From the NCBI GenBank assembly GCA_020719895.1, contig DYPM01000035.1, forward strand, positions 3,686-16,039: a stretch of 12,354 nt of DNA, written 5' to 3'. The DNA is from Sulfurovum sp. (GTDB lineage: Bacteria > Campylobacterota > Campylobacteria > Campylobacterales > Sulfurovaceae). The notes beneath the pieces were generated by a model. It ran no database searches. It had not been told where the DNA came from and saw nothing but the letters and a program-made list of their open reading frames with translations. This document shows positions 1-7,233 of this stretch, piece by piece. A program made the position numbers and the translations under genes. Each line of letters opens with the position of its first letter. The stretch's first letter is position 1.

Positions 1-36
1 CCTTCTTCTCTTCCTTCTTCTCTTCCTTCTTCTTTT
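1..36 (-). repeat. 12-bp tandem repeat inside the Rpn-family gene
   Basis: Plus-strand CCTTCTTCTCTT occurs at 1-12 and 13-24, then a one-base variant CCTTCTTCTTTT at 25-36. On the coding strand each unit adds four residues (Lys/Arg-Glu-Glu-Gly). The array may continue beyond the window. Units are a multiple of three, so gain or loss of a copy changes tail length without a frameshift. Confidence 0.9.
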
Positions 37-758
37 CCAGTTGCTTGTGCATAGTCAATGGTGTTGTAGTAGTCTCTAAGATGTTTGAGTTCCATATAGT
101 AGGCATTTTGATCTTTAGAAGAGAGGCGTAAAAATTGGGAGCGTTCAAATGCCTTGCTTAGAATATCCTCTTTGAATTTTTCAGGAATCTCTTTTAGTTC
201 TGCGGATGCTTTAAAAAAATAGAGCCAATACTCCAAATGTTTGGAGAGTTCTTCATAGGCTTTTTTGAATTTAGGAAGTTCGATATAGATGAAATTAAGA
301 GCGTTTGAAATGGTGTGATTGGTTTCATCTTTGAGGGTACAGTAGTGAATATAGTTGTCGTTTTTGAATACGCCCACCTCAAAGTTCAAAATCCCTACAA
401 AATAGACAGGAGAGAGTTCAAAGTCCCATTTTCCTTTGCTTGCTTGCTCTTGAATAGGAAACGTAGTGTAGTAAATCGCCCTTTCGACGAAATGAAACTG
501 CAAAGCCCTCTGAAGTTCTACAATAAACGATTTTCCTTGCTCATCAACACAATAGATATCATAGACTGCTTTTCTATCCGCAGGTGTTGCTCCCATTTTT
601 TCTAAATTTTGATAAGCAACTGTTGCGATGGGTGAATCTATAGGCAAAATATCATTTAAAAATGAGATAAGCAAAGGCTTACTCTCCTCTTCGCCAAAAA
701 GCCTTTTGAACCCAAAATCGGTGAGTGGATCAATAAACACTTCAGTATTTGCACGCAT
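1..758 (-). CDS. Rpn-family PD-(D/E)XK nuclease / putative transposase, C-terminus cut by window edge
   Basis: An open frame of 252 codons runs from ATG at 756-758 to the left edge without a stop, so the 3' end is missing. The N-terminus contains DPLTDFGFKRLFG (residues 10-22), the hallmark opening of the Rpn / PDDEXK_2 family. A PD-(D/E)XK core is visible as Asp67 (in VYDIYCVD) and Glu81-x-Gln83 (in VELQ), followed by the usual R-A-x-Y-Y segment (about 93-97). Known relatives are DNA endonucleases annotated as recombination-promoting nucleases; function here is inferred from family. The readable C-terminus is a charged Glu-Glu-Gly-Lys/Arg repeat encoded by 12-bp tandem repeats, a common tail in this family. 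A ribosome binding site (AAGGAT) lies 5 nt before the ATG. The gene starts 32 nt after maf ends with no terminator between, so it may be co-transcribed with alaS-maf. The full family length is usually near 280-320 residues, so little should be missing. Confidence 0.88.
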   Translation of the reverse strand, partial: MRANTEVFIDPLTDFGFKRLFGEEESKPLLISFLNDILPIDSPIATVAYQNLEKMGATPADRKAVYDIYCVDEQGKSFIVELQRALQFHFVERAIYYTTFPIQEQASKGKWDFELSPVYFVGILNFEVGVFKNDNYIHYCTLKDETNHTISNALNFIYIELPKFKKAYEELSKHLEYWLYFFKASAELKEIPEKFKEDILSKAFERSQFLRLSSKDQNAYYMELKHLRDYYNTIDYAQATGKEEGREEGREE

Positions 759-790
759 GTTTTATCCTTTTATGGTTTTTGCTGATTTGA

Positions 791-1357
791 TTATCTTAGC
801 CATGGCAAAAGCACTTCTGCTTGAAGTCCCATAGCCGTACTTTCAAGTCCGCGTACGGAGCGAATGTATTTTTTGCAAAAACCTTCCACCATACAACCGC
901 CCGCTTTTCCTTGCCAAAGTCCACTCTCCAAATATCTCTCAAGCTCGTCTGTATCAAATTTATCAAAATAGTAGTGAGTTGCAGAGATATCCAAAAATTC
1001 GATGGTTTTGGTGCGATAATGCATAGCAGAAATGATCGCGATTTCTGAGCCACTTTGAAGCTCTAAGATTCGTTTGGCATCTTCGTAGTTTTTGGGTTTG
1101 CGTAAAATCTCCCCCATTTTAGTAGCAATCACTGTATCAGCACAAAGTAAAGGCATTTCAAGACCAAAAAGTTTGATCGCCTCTTTCATTTTGCCTTGGA
1201 CTGCGGTATAAACAAACTGTTTTGCATCATCGGTTTTGATCTGCTCTTCGTCATAGTTCGCAACTTTTTGTACAAAAGGAATGCGAAATTTTTGGAGCAG
1301 TAAAGCACGTGACTCTGAAGCGGAGCAGAGACAAATCGTTTGCTGTGTGTTTGTCAC
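791..1357 (-). CDS. maf: Maf-family nucleotide pyrophosphatase (septum formation inhibitor Maf)
   Basis: Maf proteins hydrolyse non-canonical or excess nucleoside triphosphates and are linked to arrest of septation. The 188-residue product has the N-terminal S-x-S-x-x-R pattern (Ser12, Ser14, Arg17), the conserved Lys56 region, the catalytic ADTV motif with Asp74, and the C-terminal GKAGG...VRGLESTAMGL block that corresponds to the family's GKAGAY...GLP region. The sequence is divergent, so the substrate subclass cannot be assigned. I chose the GTG at 1355-1357, not the upstream ATG of the same frame: GTG lies 2 nt after the stop of the membrane-protein gene, has a GAGG ribosome binding site 9 nt upstream, and puts the S-x-S-x-x-R motif at the normal distance from the N-terminus. 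The ATG-initiated form would overlap the previous gene by 31 nt and add 11 residues. It is the third gene of the alaS operon. Confidence 0.9.
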   Translation of the reverse strand: MTNTQQTICLCSASESRALLLQKFRIPFVQKVANYDEEQIKTDDAKQFVYTAVQGKMKEAIKLFGLEMPLLCADTVIATKMGEILRKPKNYEDAKRILELQSGSEIAIISAMHYRTKTIEFLDISATHYYFDKFDTDELERYLESGLWQGKAGGCMVEGFCKKYIRSVRGLESTAMGLQAEVLLPWLR

Positions 1358-1359
1358 GC

Positions 1360-1839
1360 CTAATAACCTCGAAGCGTCACACCCAACCACAATGCCACAA
1401 TGCCCAATGCAATGTTGAGAGGCAAAAGCAGTTTTGGAATCAGTGTAATGTGTGCTTTTGCTGTTGCTAAATCCCCTTTGTCAAACGATTTTTGGGCTTT
1501 GTATCGTTTGAAATACATCAAACTAAAATTAATCGTCATCACTGTCCAGATGATCTCTTTTGCCATAAAAATAGGTTTGAGCGTGCCATGGTGACCATTA
1601 AGAGCAACTGCCATTACCATTCCCGTAGCGACGATAATCACGATAAATGGAATGACGATATTAAAAAATCGACCTACCAATGCCAATGTTTTGCCGAGTT
1701 TAATCGCAGGATCTTCGATGGTTTGGAGCGTTGGATGAACTGCAAAACGGATTGCTATCATACCGCCAACCCAAACAAATGCACCCAAAACGTGCAAATA
1801 AACAATCAGATGAGAAAATTGACTAAAAATATGTATCAT
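1360..1839 (-). CDS. CopD-like four-helix inner-membrane protein
   Basis: The 159-residue product is strongly hydrophobic with four likely transmembrane helices, at about residues 10-32, 52-80, 88-110 and 134-156. Helix 1 carries YLHVLGAFVWVGGMIAI, with His16 and the W-x-G-G pattern typical of the CopD / HemJ-like superfamily of small membrane proteins, some of which bind haem or copper or take part in haem biosynthesis. The specific substrate is not visible, so I do not assign a gene name. Translation starts at ATG 1837-1839, with an AGGAG that overlaps the alaS stop codon. It lies 12 nt after alaS and 2 nt before maf, so co-translation in one operon is likely. The short basic stretch YKAQKSFDKG between helices 3 and 4 is presumably a loop. 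Confidence 0.72.
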   Translation of the reverse strand: MIHIFSQFSHLIVYLHVLGAFVWVGGMIAIRFAVHPTLQTIEDPAIKLGKTLALVGRFFNIVIPFIVIIVATGMVMAVALNGHHGTLKPIFMAKEIIWTVMTINFSLMYFKRYKAQKSFDKGDLATAKAHITLIPKLLLPLNIALGIVALWLGVTLRGY

Positions 1840-1851
1840 TATTTTTGACTC

Positions 1852-4419
1852 CTATAAATTTGATTTGAGATATTCAAGTGCAGCGACTTTGGCTTGGGAG
1901 AGTTTGGAGGCATCTTTTCCGCCTGCTTGTGCAAAATCAGGACGACCGCCACCGTTTCCACCCAAAATTGGTGCAATTACTTTGATCCATTCACCCGCTT
2001 TAATTTTTGTCTCTTTACTGCCACATGCGATCATGACTTTGTCCTCTTTGACTTGAAAAAGCATCACGGCGACTGAATCATAACTATTTTTGATTTCATC
2101 GATATGGTCTTTGATGTCACCTGTTTCTATCTCGTCGATGACTGTTTTGATGCCGCTTAGTTCTATGACTTCAAACGTTTTTTTGTTTGAGTTTAATGCA
2201 ATTTGTAGTTCTGATTTGAGGGTTTTGATCTGATCTTTGAGTTTTTGGATTCCTATGAGAGGATCTTGGTTTTTTACTTCGGTTTGGATTTCGTTGAGTA
2301 TCTCGCGTTGCTCTATGATTACCCTTAACGCTTCTTGTCCACATACCGCTTCGATACGGCGTACACCAGCGGAGACACCACTCTCTTTTGTGATGAGAAA
2401 TACACCAATTTGTGCTGTATTTTCTACATGAATTCCGCCACATAACTCTATAGAAGCATCTCCAAAACGCACTACGCGTACTTTGTCTCCATATTTTTCT
2501 CCAAAGAGTGCTTTAGCCCCTGTCTCTTTGGCTTTGTCTATCTCCATCTGCTCAGTATGTCCATCAAGTCCTTCGTTGATACACTCATTGACCAAACTCT
2601 CTATAGCTTCAATCTCCTCTTTACTTAAGGCTTGAGGATGAGTAAAGTCAAATCGCAATCGCGTAGATTCGACTAATGAGCCAGCTTGGGAGATATGATC
2701 TCCTAAAATATCATTTAGTGCTGCATGAAGAAGATGTGTCGCAGAGTGATGTTTTGCACTCTCTTGGCGTGATTTGTCCACATAAGCAACAATGACTGAC
2801 TTGTCTATAAAAATGTCTCGTTTGACATCTATTTTGGAGAGATTGAGACCGAGAAATTGTCGTGTGTCTTCGACATAAGCTTTTCCTTCAAGCATTCCTG
2901 TATCGCCTACTTGTCCGCCTGATTCTGCATAAAAAGGTGTTTGATCAAGCATCGCCCAACCTTTTGAGTCAGCGACAAGCATCGGTACCATTTTGAAATG
3001 TTCATCAAGAAGTGCAACAATATGTGTCTCTACGCGTACTTGATCATAACCCACAAAAGTATTGATACCAAAATGCTCTTTGAGTTCTTTGAAATCTCCT
3101 TGCTCCAACGCTTCGCCTGTACCTTTCCATGTCGCTTTGGATTGGGTTTTTTGTTCGTTCATTTTGCGTTCAAACTGCTCTTTGTCTAATTGGATTTGTT
3201 TTTCACGAAGCATATCTTCGGTGAGATCAAGTGGAAATCCGAAGGTGTCGTAGAGTTTAAACGCTACTTCTCCATTAAACTTTGTTTGCGTTTTTTCAAG
3301 TTCTTGATTGAAGAGTTTGATTCCCGCTTCGATCGTGTCAAAAAACCGATCTTCTTCTACTCTCATCGCACTTTTGATCACTTCAGATTGGGTTTTAAGG
3401 TAAGGATAGTGTTCGCCCATGACTGCTATGAGCGTATCGACCAATTTGTACATAAACGGCTCTCGAAGCCCCAAAAGATATCCGTGACGAATCGCACGAC
3501 GCATAATACGACGCAATACATATCCGCGTCCCTCTTTATCGAAGGTGACACCTTGAGCCAAAAGAAACGAAGTGGAACGCAAATGGTCAGCGATAACACG
3601 ATAACTTGCAGAATCAGCAGCTTCATAGCGGTATGGTTTGCCAATAAGTTCACCGATTTTGTCCAAAAATGGCATAAAAAGCGAAGAGTGGTAGTTGTTG
3701 GTCATCCCTTCTTTGATAGCAACAACTCTCTCAAATCCCATTCCTGTATCTATGCTTGGTTTTGGAAGTGGATGGAGTTTTCCCTCTGTATCACGTTCGT
3801 ATTGCATAAACACAAGGTTCCAAATCTCTAAAAAGCGATCTCCATCGCCTCCCATTACATCTTCGTCAGAGTTGAAGTGTTCTTCGCCCTGATCAAAAAA
3901 AATCTCCGAACAAGGACCGCACGCACCCGTGTCACCCATTTGCCAAAAGTTATCTTTGTCGCCAAATCTTAAAATACGATCTTTGGCAATATGTGTTTGC
4001 CAAAGCTCAAACGCCTCATCATCGTTTTCGTGTACGGTGACCCATAATCGTTCTTTGGGAAGTGCAAGATAGTTTTGAGAAGTGACAAACTCCCACGCAT
4101 ACGCCATCGCCTCTTTTTTGAAATAGTCTCCAAAAGAGAAATTTCCAAGCATCTCAAACATCGTGTGGTGTCTTGCTGTGTAGCCGACATTGTCAAGATC
4201 ATTGTGTTTGCCTCCAGCACGCAAACAGACTTGCGAAGAGGTCGCGCGAGGTGGTTTTGGAATGGGGGCTTTGCCTGTAAAGATATTTTTAAAAGGTACC
4301 ATTCCTGCATTTACAAATAGCAATGTGCCATCATCATCAAGCGGAATCAACGGTGCTGAAGGCTCTATTTTATGCCCTTTGCTTTCAAAAAAATTCAAAA
4401 AAAGTTGTCTAATATCCAT
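1852..4419 (-). CDS. alaS: Alanine-tRNA ligase
   Basis: AlaS charges tRNA-Ala with alanine and edits mischarged Ser/Gly-tRNA-Ala. The 855-residue product is full length for a bacterial AlaS. Visible in order: the class II catalytic core with the FVNAGMVPFKNIF and RHHTMFEMLGNFSFGDYF segments; the tRNA-recognition region; the editing domain with zinc ligands His558 and His562 (HSATH) and Cys660 and His664 (CGGIH); and the C-terminal DHHA1 domain ending with LGGNGGGRPDFAQAGG. I chose ATG 4417-4419 because it has a GGAG ribosome binding site 5 nt upstream and begins with the family-typical MDIRQLFLNFF. An in-frame ATG 21 nt upstream (4440) has no good ribosome binding site. It heads the operon alaS, CopD-like protein, maf. 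The editing motif reads CGG-Ile-His where CGG-Thr-His is usual. Confidence 0.98.
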   Translation of the reverse strand: MDIRQLFLNFFESKGHKIEPSAPLIPLDDDGTLLFVNAGMVPFKNIFTGKAPIPKPPRATSSQVCLRAGGKHNDLDNVGYTARHHTMFEMLGNFSFGDYFKKEAMAYAWEFVTSQNYLALPKERLWVTVHENDDEAFELWQTHIAKDRILRFGDKDNFWQMGDTGACGPCSEIFFDQGEEHFNSDEDVMGGDGDRFLEIWNLVFMQYERDTEGKLHPLPKPSIDTGMGFERVVAIKEGMTNNYHSSLFMPFLDKIGELIGKPYRYEAADSASYRVIADHLRSTSFLLAQGVTFDKEGRGYVLRRIMRRAIRHGYLLGLREPFMYKLVDTLIAVMGEHYPYLKTQSEVIKSAMRVEEDRFFDTIEAGIKLFNQELEKTQTKFNGEVAFKLYDTFGFPLDLTEDMLREKQIQLDKEQFERKMNEQKTQSKATWKGTGEALEQGDFKELKEHFGINTFVGYDQVRVETHIVALLDEHFKMVPMLVADSKGWAMLDQTPFYAESGGQVGDTGMLEGKAYVEDTRQFLGLNLSKIDVKRDIFIDKSVIVAYVDKSRQESAKHHSATHLLHAALNDILGDHISQAGSLVESTRLRFDFTHPQALSKEEIEAIESLVNECINEGLDGHTEQMEIDKAKETGAKALFGEKYGDKVRVVRFGDASIELCGGIHVENTAQIGVFLITKESGVSAGVRRIEAVCGQEALRVIIEQREILNEIQTEVKNQDPLIGIQKLKDQIKTLKSELQIALNSNKKTFEVIELSGIKTVIDEIETGDIKDHIDEIKNSYDSVAVMLFQVKEDKVMIACGSKETKIKAGEWIKVIAPILGGNGGGRPDFAQAGGKDASKLSQAKVAALEYLKSNL

Positions 4420-4465
4420 AATAGCTCCAAATGTCCACACTGTTTTGTATAGAGATAGTGGAAAA

Positions 4466-4471
4466 ATTATA
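4466..4471 (-). promoter_or_regulatory. Probable -10 box of the alaS promoter
   Basis: The minus strand reads TATAAT here, a perfect -10, about 46 nt before the alaS ATG. No clear -35 is visible. The upstream DNA is T/A-rich, as is normal for sigma-70 promoters of Campylobacterota. Confidence 0.55.
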
Positions 4472-4507
4472 ACTTAAATAGGATTATCGAGAGGTAAAGA
4501 CAACGCC

Positions 4508-4942
4508 TCAAAGATAAAAGGTGCAACGATCGTCCGCGTCATAATCAAAAGCACCATTCCAAATCCCATCATCATAGGTTCGATTGGTGTAACCTACATT
4601 AAAATATTCACACGCATAAGGGATACCATTTTTGCCATAATCGTCTACATCAACAATGTACATCAAATCGTCTCTTAGTCCATCATAATAATCAGTCCCT
4701 CTATATCCATATAAATCAAATTGACAATTTTCTCCTTGATAAAAGGTAAACTCTCCATTTGAAGCTGTCTCTCCATTATAGGTAAGCCGATCGCCACTAT
4801 GACACGCATAAGGAACTGATCCATAACCAACGCCATTCTCATCCACCAAAAAAAGCGTAATAGCTCCACTTCCTACTTCACTACATCCGCTTAAAATCCA
4901 TACACCAATAAATATTGCTATTGTTTTTTTGATCTTGTTCAT
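4508..4942 (-). CDS. Small lipoprotein A with two Cys-pair repeats
   Basis: I do not recognise a named family. The 144-residue product has a basic start, a hydrophobic stretch and a lipobox LSGC with lipid-bearing Cys20; Ser21 follows, which in general favours outer-membrane sorting. The mature part is two copies of one motif: about residues 32-77 (Cys47 and Cys73) and about 96-144 (Cys111 and Cys140). Each reads [V/I]-P-Y-A-C, then G-x-F-x-[F/Y], then a second Cys and a hydrophobic C-F/T-F end. This resembles short beta-rich domains seen in other proteobacterial lipoproteins and could form one disulfide per repeat in the periplasm. The mature protein is acidic and Tyr-rich. The start ATG (4940-4942) has an AGGA 7-9 nt upstream. 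It is paralogous to the gene at 5115-5522, separated from it by a probable terminator, so it probably has its own promoter. Confidence 0.8.
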   Translation of the reverse strand: MNKIKKTIAIFIGVWILSGCSEVGSGAITLFLVDENGVGYGSVPYACHSGDRLTYNGETASNGEFTFYQGENCQFDLYGYRGTDYYDGLRDDLMYIVDVDDYGKNGIPYACEYFNVGYTNRTYDDGIWNGAFDYDADDRCTFYL

Positions 4943-5061
4943 TATCGTTTCCTTTTTTTGATATCAAGATACTATCTTATAGTGCAATTGTAATGAAATT
5001 GTGTTTTGTTGATTAGGGAATAACGAAGGTTTATTTGAGAGAATTTTGTTTTGTGCTGTTC

Positions 5062-5088
5062 AAAACCAAACCAAAAGGCTTTGGTTTT
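5062..5088 (-). terminator. Probable terminator after lipoprotein B
   Basis: Arms 5062-5070 (AAAACCAAA) and 5080-5088 (TTTGGTTTT) form a perfect 9-bp stem, with CC/GG extending it inside around a bulged C. It begins 27 nt after the stop of the lipoprotein B gene. The T-run is part of the stem, so it could act in either direction. Confidence 0.5.
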
Positions 5089-5114
5089 TGAAGGATAGTT
5101 CGATAAGAATTTAT

Positions 5115-5522
5115 TTAGAGATAAAAAGTACAGATGTCACCTGCTTCATACTCAAAATCACCTTCTCTAAAAGTAGATGATTTAATACCAGATTTGCATT
5201 CATATTTTATCCCTCCTTGCCCCATGTTATTTTTGTCTATGATATAAATAAAGTCATTAGCTTTAGAGCCTCTATATCTATCAAAATCAAATTCGCAATC
5301 TTCTCCAGTATAAAATTTAAACTCTCCTTGAGATCCTGTTTCTGAACCATAAGATTTGCGAGTCTCTCGATCATAACACTCATAAGAAACGGATGATAGT
5401 GGAGTATTGGTTTTGTCAACCAAAAAATAAGTTGTTATTTGATCACCATCGTTATCGTCGCTACATCCATTGAGTGTCCATAATAAAAGCAAGCCTAATG
5501 CTAAAAATTTTAACCGTTTCAT
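5115..5522 (-). CDS. Small lipoprotein B with two Cys-pair repeats (paralogue of A)
   Basis: The 135-residue product has a signal sequence with lipobox LNGC (Cys20) followed by Ser21 and an acidic stretch. The mature part repeats the architecture of the neighbouring paralogue: about residues 35-80 with Cys49 and Cys76, and about 95-135 with Cys109 and Cys131. Shared landmarks are GEF[TK]FY.GE[ND]C.FD in repeat 1, YRG between the repeats, YI[VI]D before repeat 2, and an identical CTFYL end. Function is unknown; the layout suggests a secreted, lipid-anchored protein with two disulfide-closed beta modules. The start ATG (5520-5522) is preceded by AAGGAGA 5-6 nt upstream, a strong ribosome binding site. 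Tandem duplication with divergence is the simplest origin for the A/B pair. A MITE-like element sits immediately upstream, so its promoter may lie in or near that element. Confidence 0.8.
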   Translation of the reverse strand: MKRLKFLALGLLLLWTLNGCSDDNDGDQITTYFLVDKTNTPLSSVSYECYDRETRKSYGSETGSQGEFKFYTGEDCEFDFDRYRGSKANDFIYIIDKNNMGQGGIKYECKSGIKSSTFREGDFEYEAGDICTFYL

Positions 5523-5554
5523 TGGTTCTCCTTTGATTTAAAAATGGCGAATTA

Positions 5555-5697
5555 TACTCAAAAAATATATGGGAATCTCTAAAAACCGTCATACCGAACT
5601 TGATTTGGTATCTCATATGCCCCAAATACGAGATTGCGGGTCAAGCCTGCAATGACAAGATGGGATTTTTAGAGATGCCCATATTTGATTTTGAGTA
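5555..5697. repeat. MITE-like palindromic element with terminal inverted repeats
   Basis: The ends 5555-5585 and 5666-5697 are inverted copies of each other, matching at 28 of about 31 positions with one 1-nt gap; both begin TACTCAAAA. TA dinucleotides at 5555-5556 and 5696-5697 would fit insertion at a TA target, as for IS630/Tc1-like elements. The interior has two small hairpins: ACCGAA/TTTGGT around CTTGA (about 5593-5609) and TTGCGGG/CCTGCAA around TCAAG (about 5634-5652), flanked by GTCAT and ATGAC. The interior recalls the widespread intergenic GTCATTCC...GGAATGAC type of bacterial palindromic repeat (recollection, not a search). No ORF is present. It fills nearly all of the gap between the kinase stop and the lipoprotein B start. 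Confidence 0.8.
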
Positions 5698-5718
5698 GAG
5701 TACAAAAATTGGTAATTT

Positions 5719-7233
5719 TTATTCACCATGTGCTGTTTGTATCAGCCAAAGTCGCATTGCATTACTGTTTTTTACTATGATCTTTACTCCATCTTCGAGT
5801 ATGACGGAGTTGCCTTTTTCTATTTTTTTGATATTTTTTGTATCGGTATGGTCGTAGAGTGTATCAAGCTTCTCGTTGACAAAAAGCCATTTGTCATTAT
5901 AAAAAATACAATAACCAACTCTGCTACTCTCTTCTATTTTGAGTCTTTCGTTGGGAATGATGGAGCGATCAATATGCCATGGAAATATTGATTGGTCTTT
6001 ATAGATCATCAAGCGATGGTTGTCGGGTAGAAATTTTCCTGTACCGCTTCTGTCGGTATAGAGATTAATGATTGGCAATTTGCCTTTGTATGGAGTTTGA
6101 CAAAAAGGGCAGATAGGTTTTTGTGTGTTATCAAACGCGTACCATTTGCCTACACATTTGGGATTGCTACAAGGCTGTATAAGATCTATCGTTTTAATCA
6201 GTGCGTTCTCCCACTCATCGGCGGTAGGTCGTTTGGTTGGATTATGAAGTGCTTCGATAAATGCTTGTTCGAAAAGCTTAGAGAGATAAGGTCCTGTAAT
6301 GGAATAGGGAAGTTTATTGGTATCAAGCCAAAATTGATCACTCTTTCGTGCGGTTTTTGGATCTGTGCGATTGCTTTTGTTGGTTGGATGTTCTATAAAA
6401 AGGGCTTCTTTTCCCATTGATAGTGTTTCGTCGTTTACTGAATCATGGATATCGTGAATCTTTTTGCCTCGAAGTGGATGACGCAATAGAAGGTATTGGT
6501 AGATGAGTACTGCTAAAGCGTGACGATCAGTATTTCGATTTGGTAAATTTCTATCGGGATGTTTTTTGTCTAAATGTGCCGTTGCTATTACTTCAGGTGC
6601 GATAAAATCAGGTGTGCCTACAACGTCGGGCGGATATTTTCCTGGTACAACCAATCCATCTATATCAATCATACACGCGTGTCCTGTGGAAGGGGAAATT
6701 AAAACATTTTTATAAGAGAGATCAGAGTGTGCCAATCCCGCTGCGTGCAATCTTCGTGTTGCTCTTGCTATCATTAGACAAAGTCTCAAATAGACACGCC
6801 AATCTCCACGTTCTCTCTCATCAAGACGTGTGAGTCTATTGGTTGGTGCAGCAAACCACTTTCCTTCTTTCTCTCTTCCTTTGATCTCTAAAAAGTCATT
6901 ATTGACACTTCCATACTCAAAAAAGAAATGACGGCTATAGATGGGTAATACTACGCCATGTCGTTTGCCGTCAAATACGATGCTTTGGGGCCAACAAAAG
7001 AGTTGTTCCCAATATCTTTTATGTTCACTTTCAAAGATTCCTTTACGATACGCACCTGTAATCATCTCCAAACGTTCAAGAGCGGTCTTGTCAAGTGGAT
7101 CTCTAAAAAACGCAATTGCTTTTGTGCGATCGGTCGAAAAATAGACATCTTTCATACCGCCAGAGCCGATTATCTCATCGATATAGTAGATGATTTCTCC
7201 ATCGTTGGTTTGTATGGTTTTTGTATTAGTCAT
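5719..7233 (-). CDS. Ser/Thr protein kinase-like protein with C-terminal zinc ribbon (TerY-P / YegI type)
   Basis: The 504-residue product starts with a kinase fold: Gly loop GSGGMKDVY (23-31), catalytic loop HSDLSYKN (His169, Asp171, Asn176), metal-binding Asp190 in the motif IDIDGLVVPG where DFG is expected, and GTPDFIAPE (206-214) as the APE end of the activation segment. The C-lobe runs to about RPTADEW (335-341). A four-Cys zinc ribbon follows (Cys355, Cys360, Cys375, Cys378), then a beta-rich tail of about 120 residues (385-504) with an FHA-like look. The beta-3 lysine of the VAxK motif appears to be absent: the aligned stretch is KAIAFFRDP, with Ala41 at the expected place. From memory, relatives of this family also read xVAFFR there. 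The family includes E. coli YegI and occurs beside PP2C and VWA genes. It is the last gene of the operon; its ATG overlaps the phosphatase stop by 8 nt, with GAGGA upstream. No membrane segment is visible, so it should be cytoplasmic. Confidence 0.9.
   Translation of the reverse strand: MTNTKTIQTNDGEIIYYIDEIIGSGGMKDVYFSTDRTKAIAFFRDPLDKTALERLEMITGAYRKGIFESEHKRYWEQLFCWPQSIVFDGKRHGVVLPIYSRHFFFEYGSVNNDFLEIKGREKEGKWFAAPTNRLTRLDERERGDWRVYLRLCLMIARATRRLHAAGLAHSDLSYKNVLISPSTGHACMIDIDGLVVPGKYPPDVVGTPDFIAPEVIATAHLDKKHPDRNLPNRNTDRHALAVLIYQYLLLRHPLRGKKIHDIHDSVNDETLSMGKEALFIEHPTNKSNRTDPKTARKSDQFWLDTNKLPYSITGPYLSKLFEQAFIEALHNPTKRPTADEWENALIKTIDLIQPCSNPKCVGKWYAFDNTQKPICPFCQTPYKGKLPIINLYTDRSGTGKFLPDNHRLMIYKDQSIFPWHIDRSIIPNERLKIEESSRVGYCIFYNDKWLFVNEKLDTLYDHTDTKNIKKIEKGNSVILEDGVKIIVKNSNAMRLWLIQTAHGE

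Noticed and set aside
1358..1390. Upstream ATG start for maf
   Set aside because: It would overlap the membrane-protein gene by 31 nt and add residues not expected in Maf. The GTG has a well-placed GAGG.
3190..3831. 213-residue plus-strand ORF within alaS
   Set aside because: Antisense shadow of the alaS reading frame; no start signal and no family resemblance.
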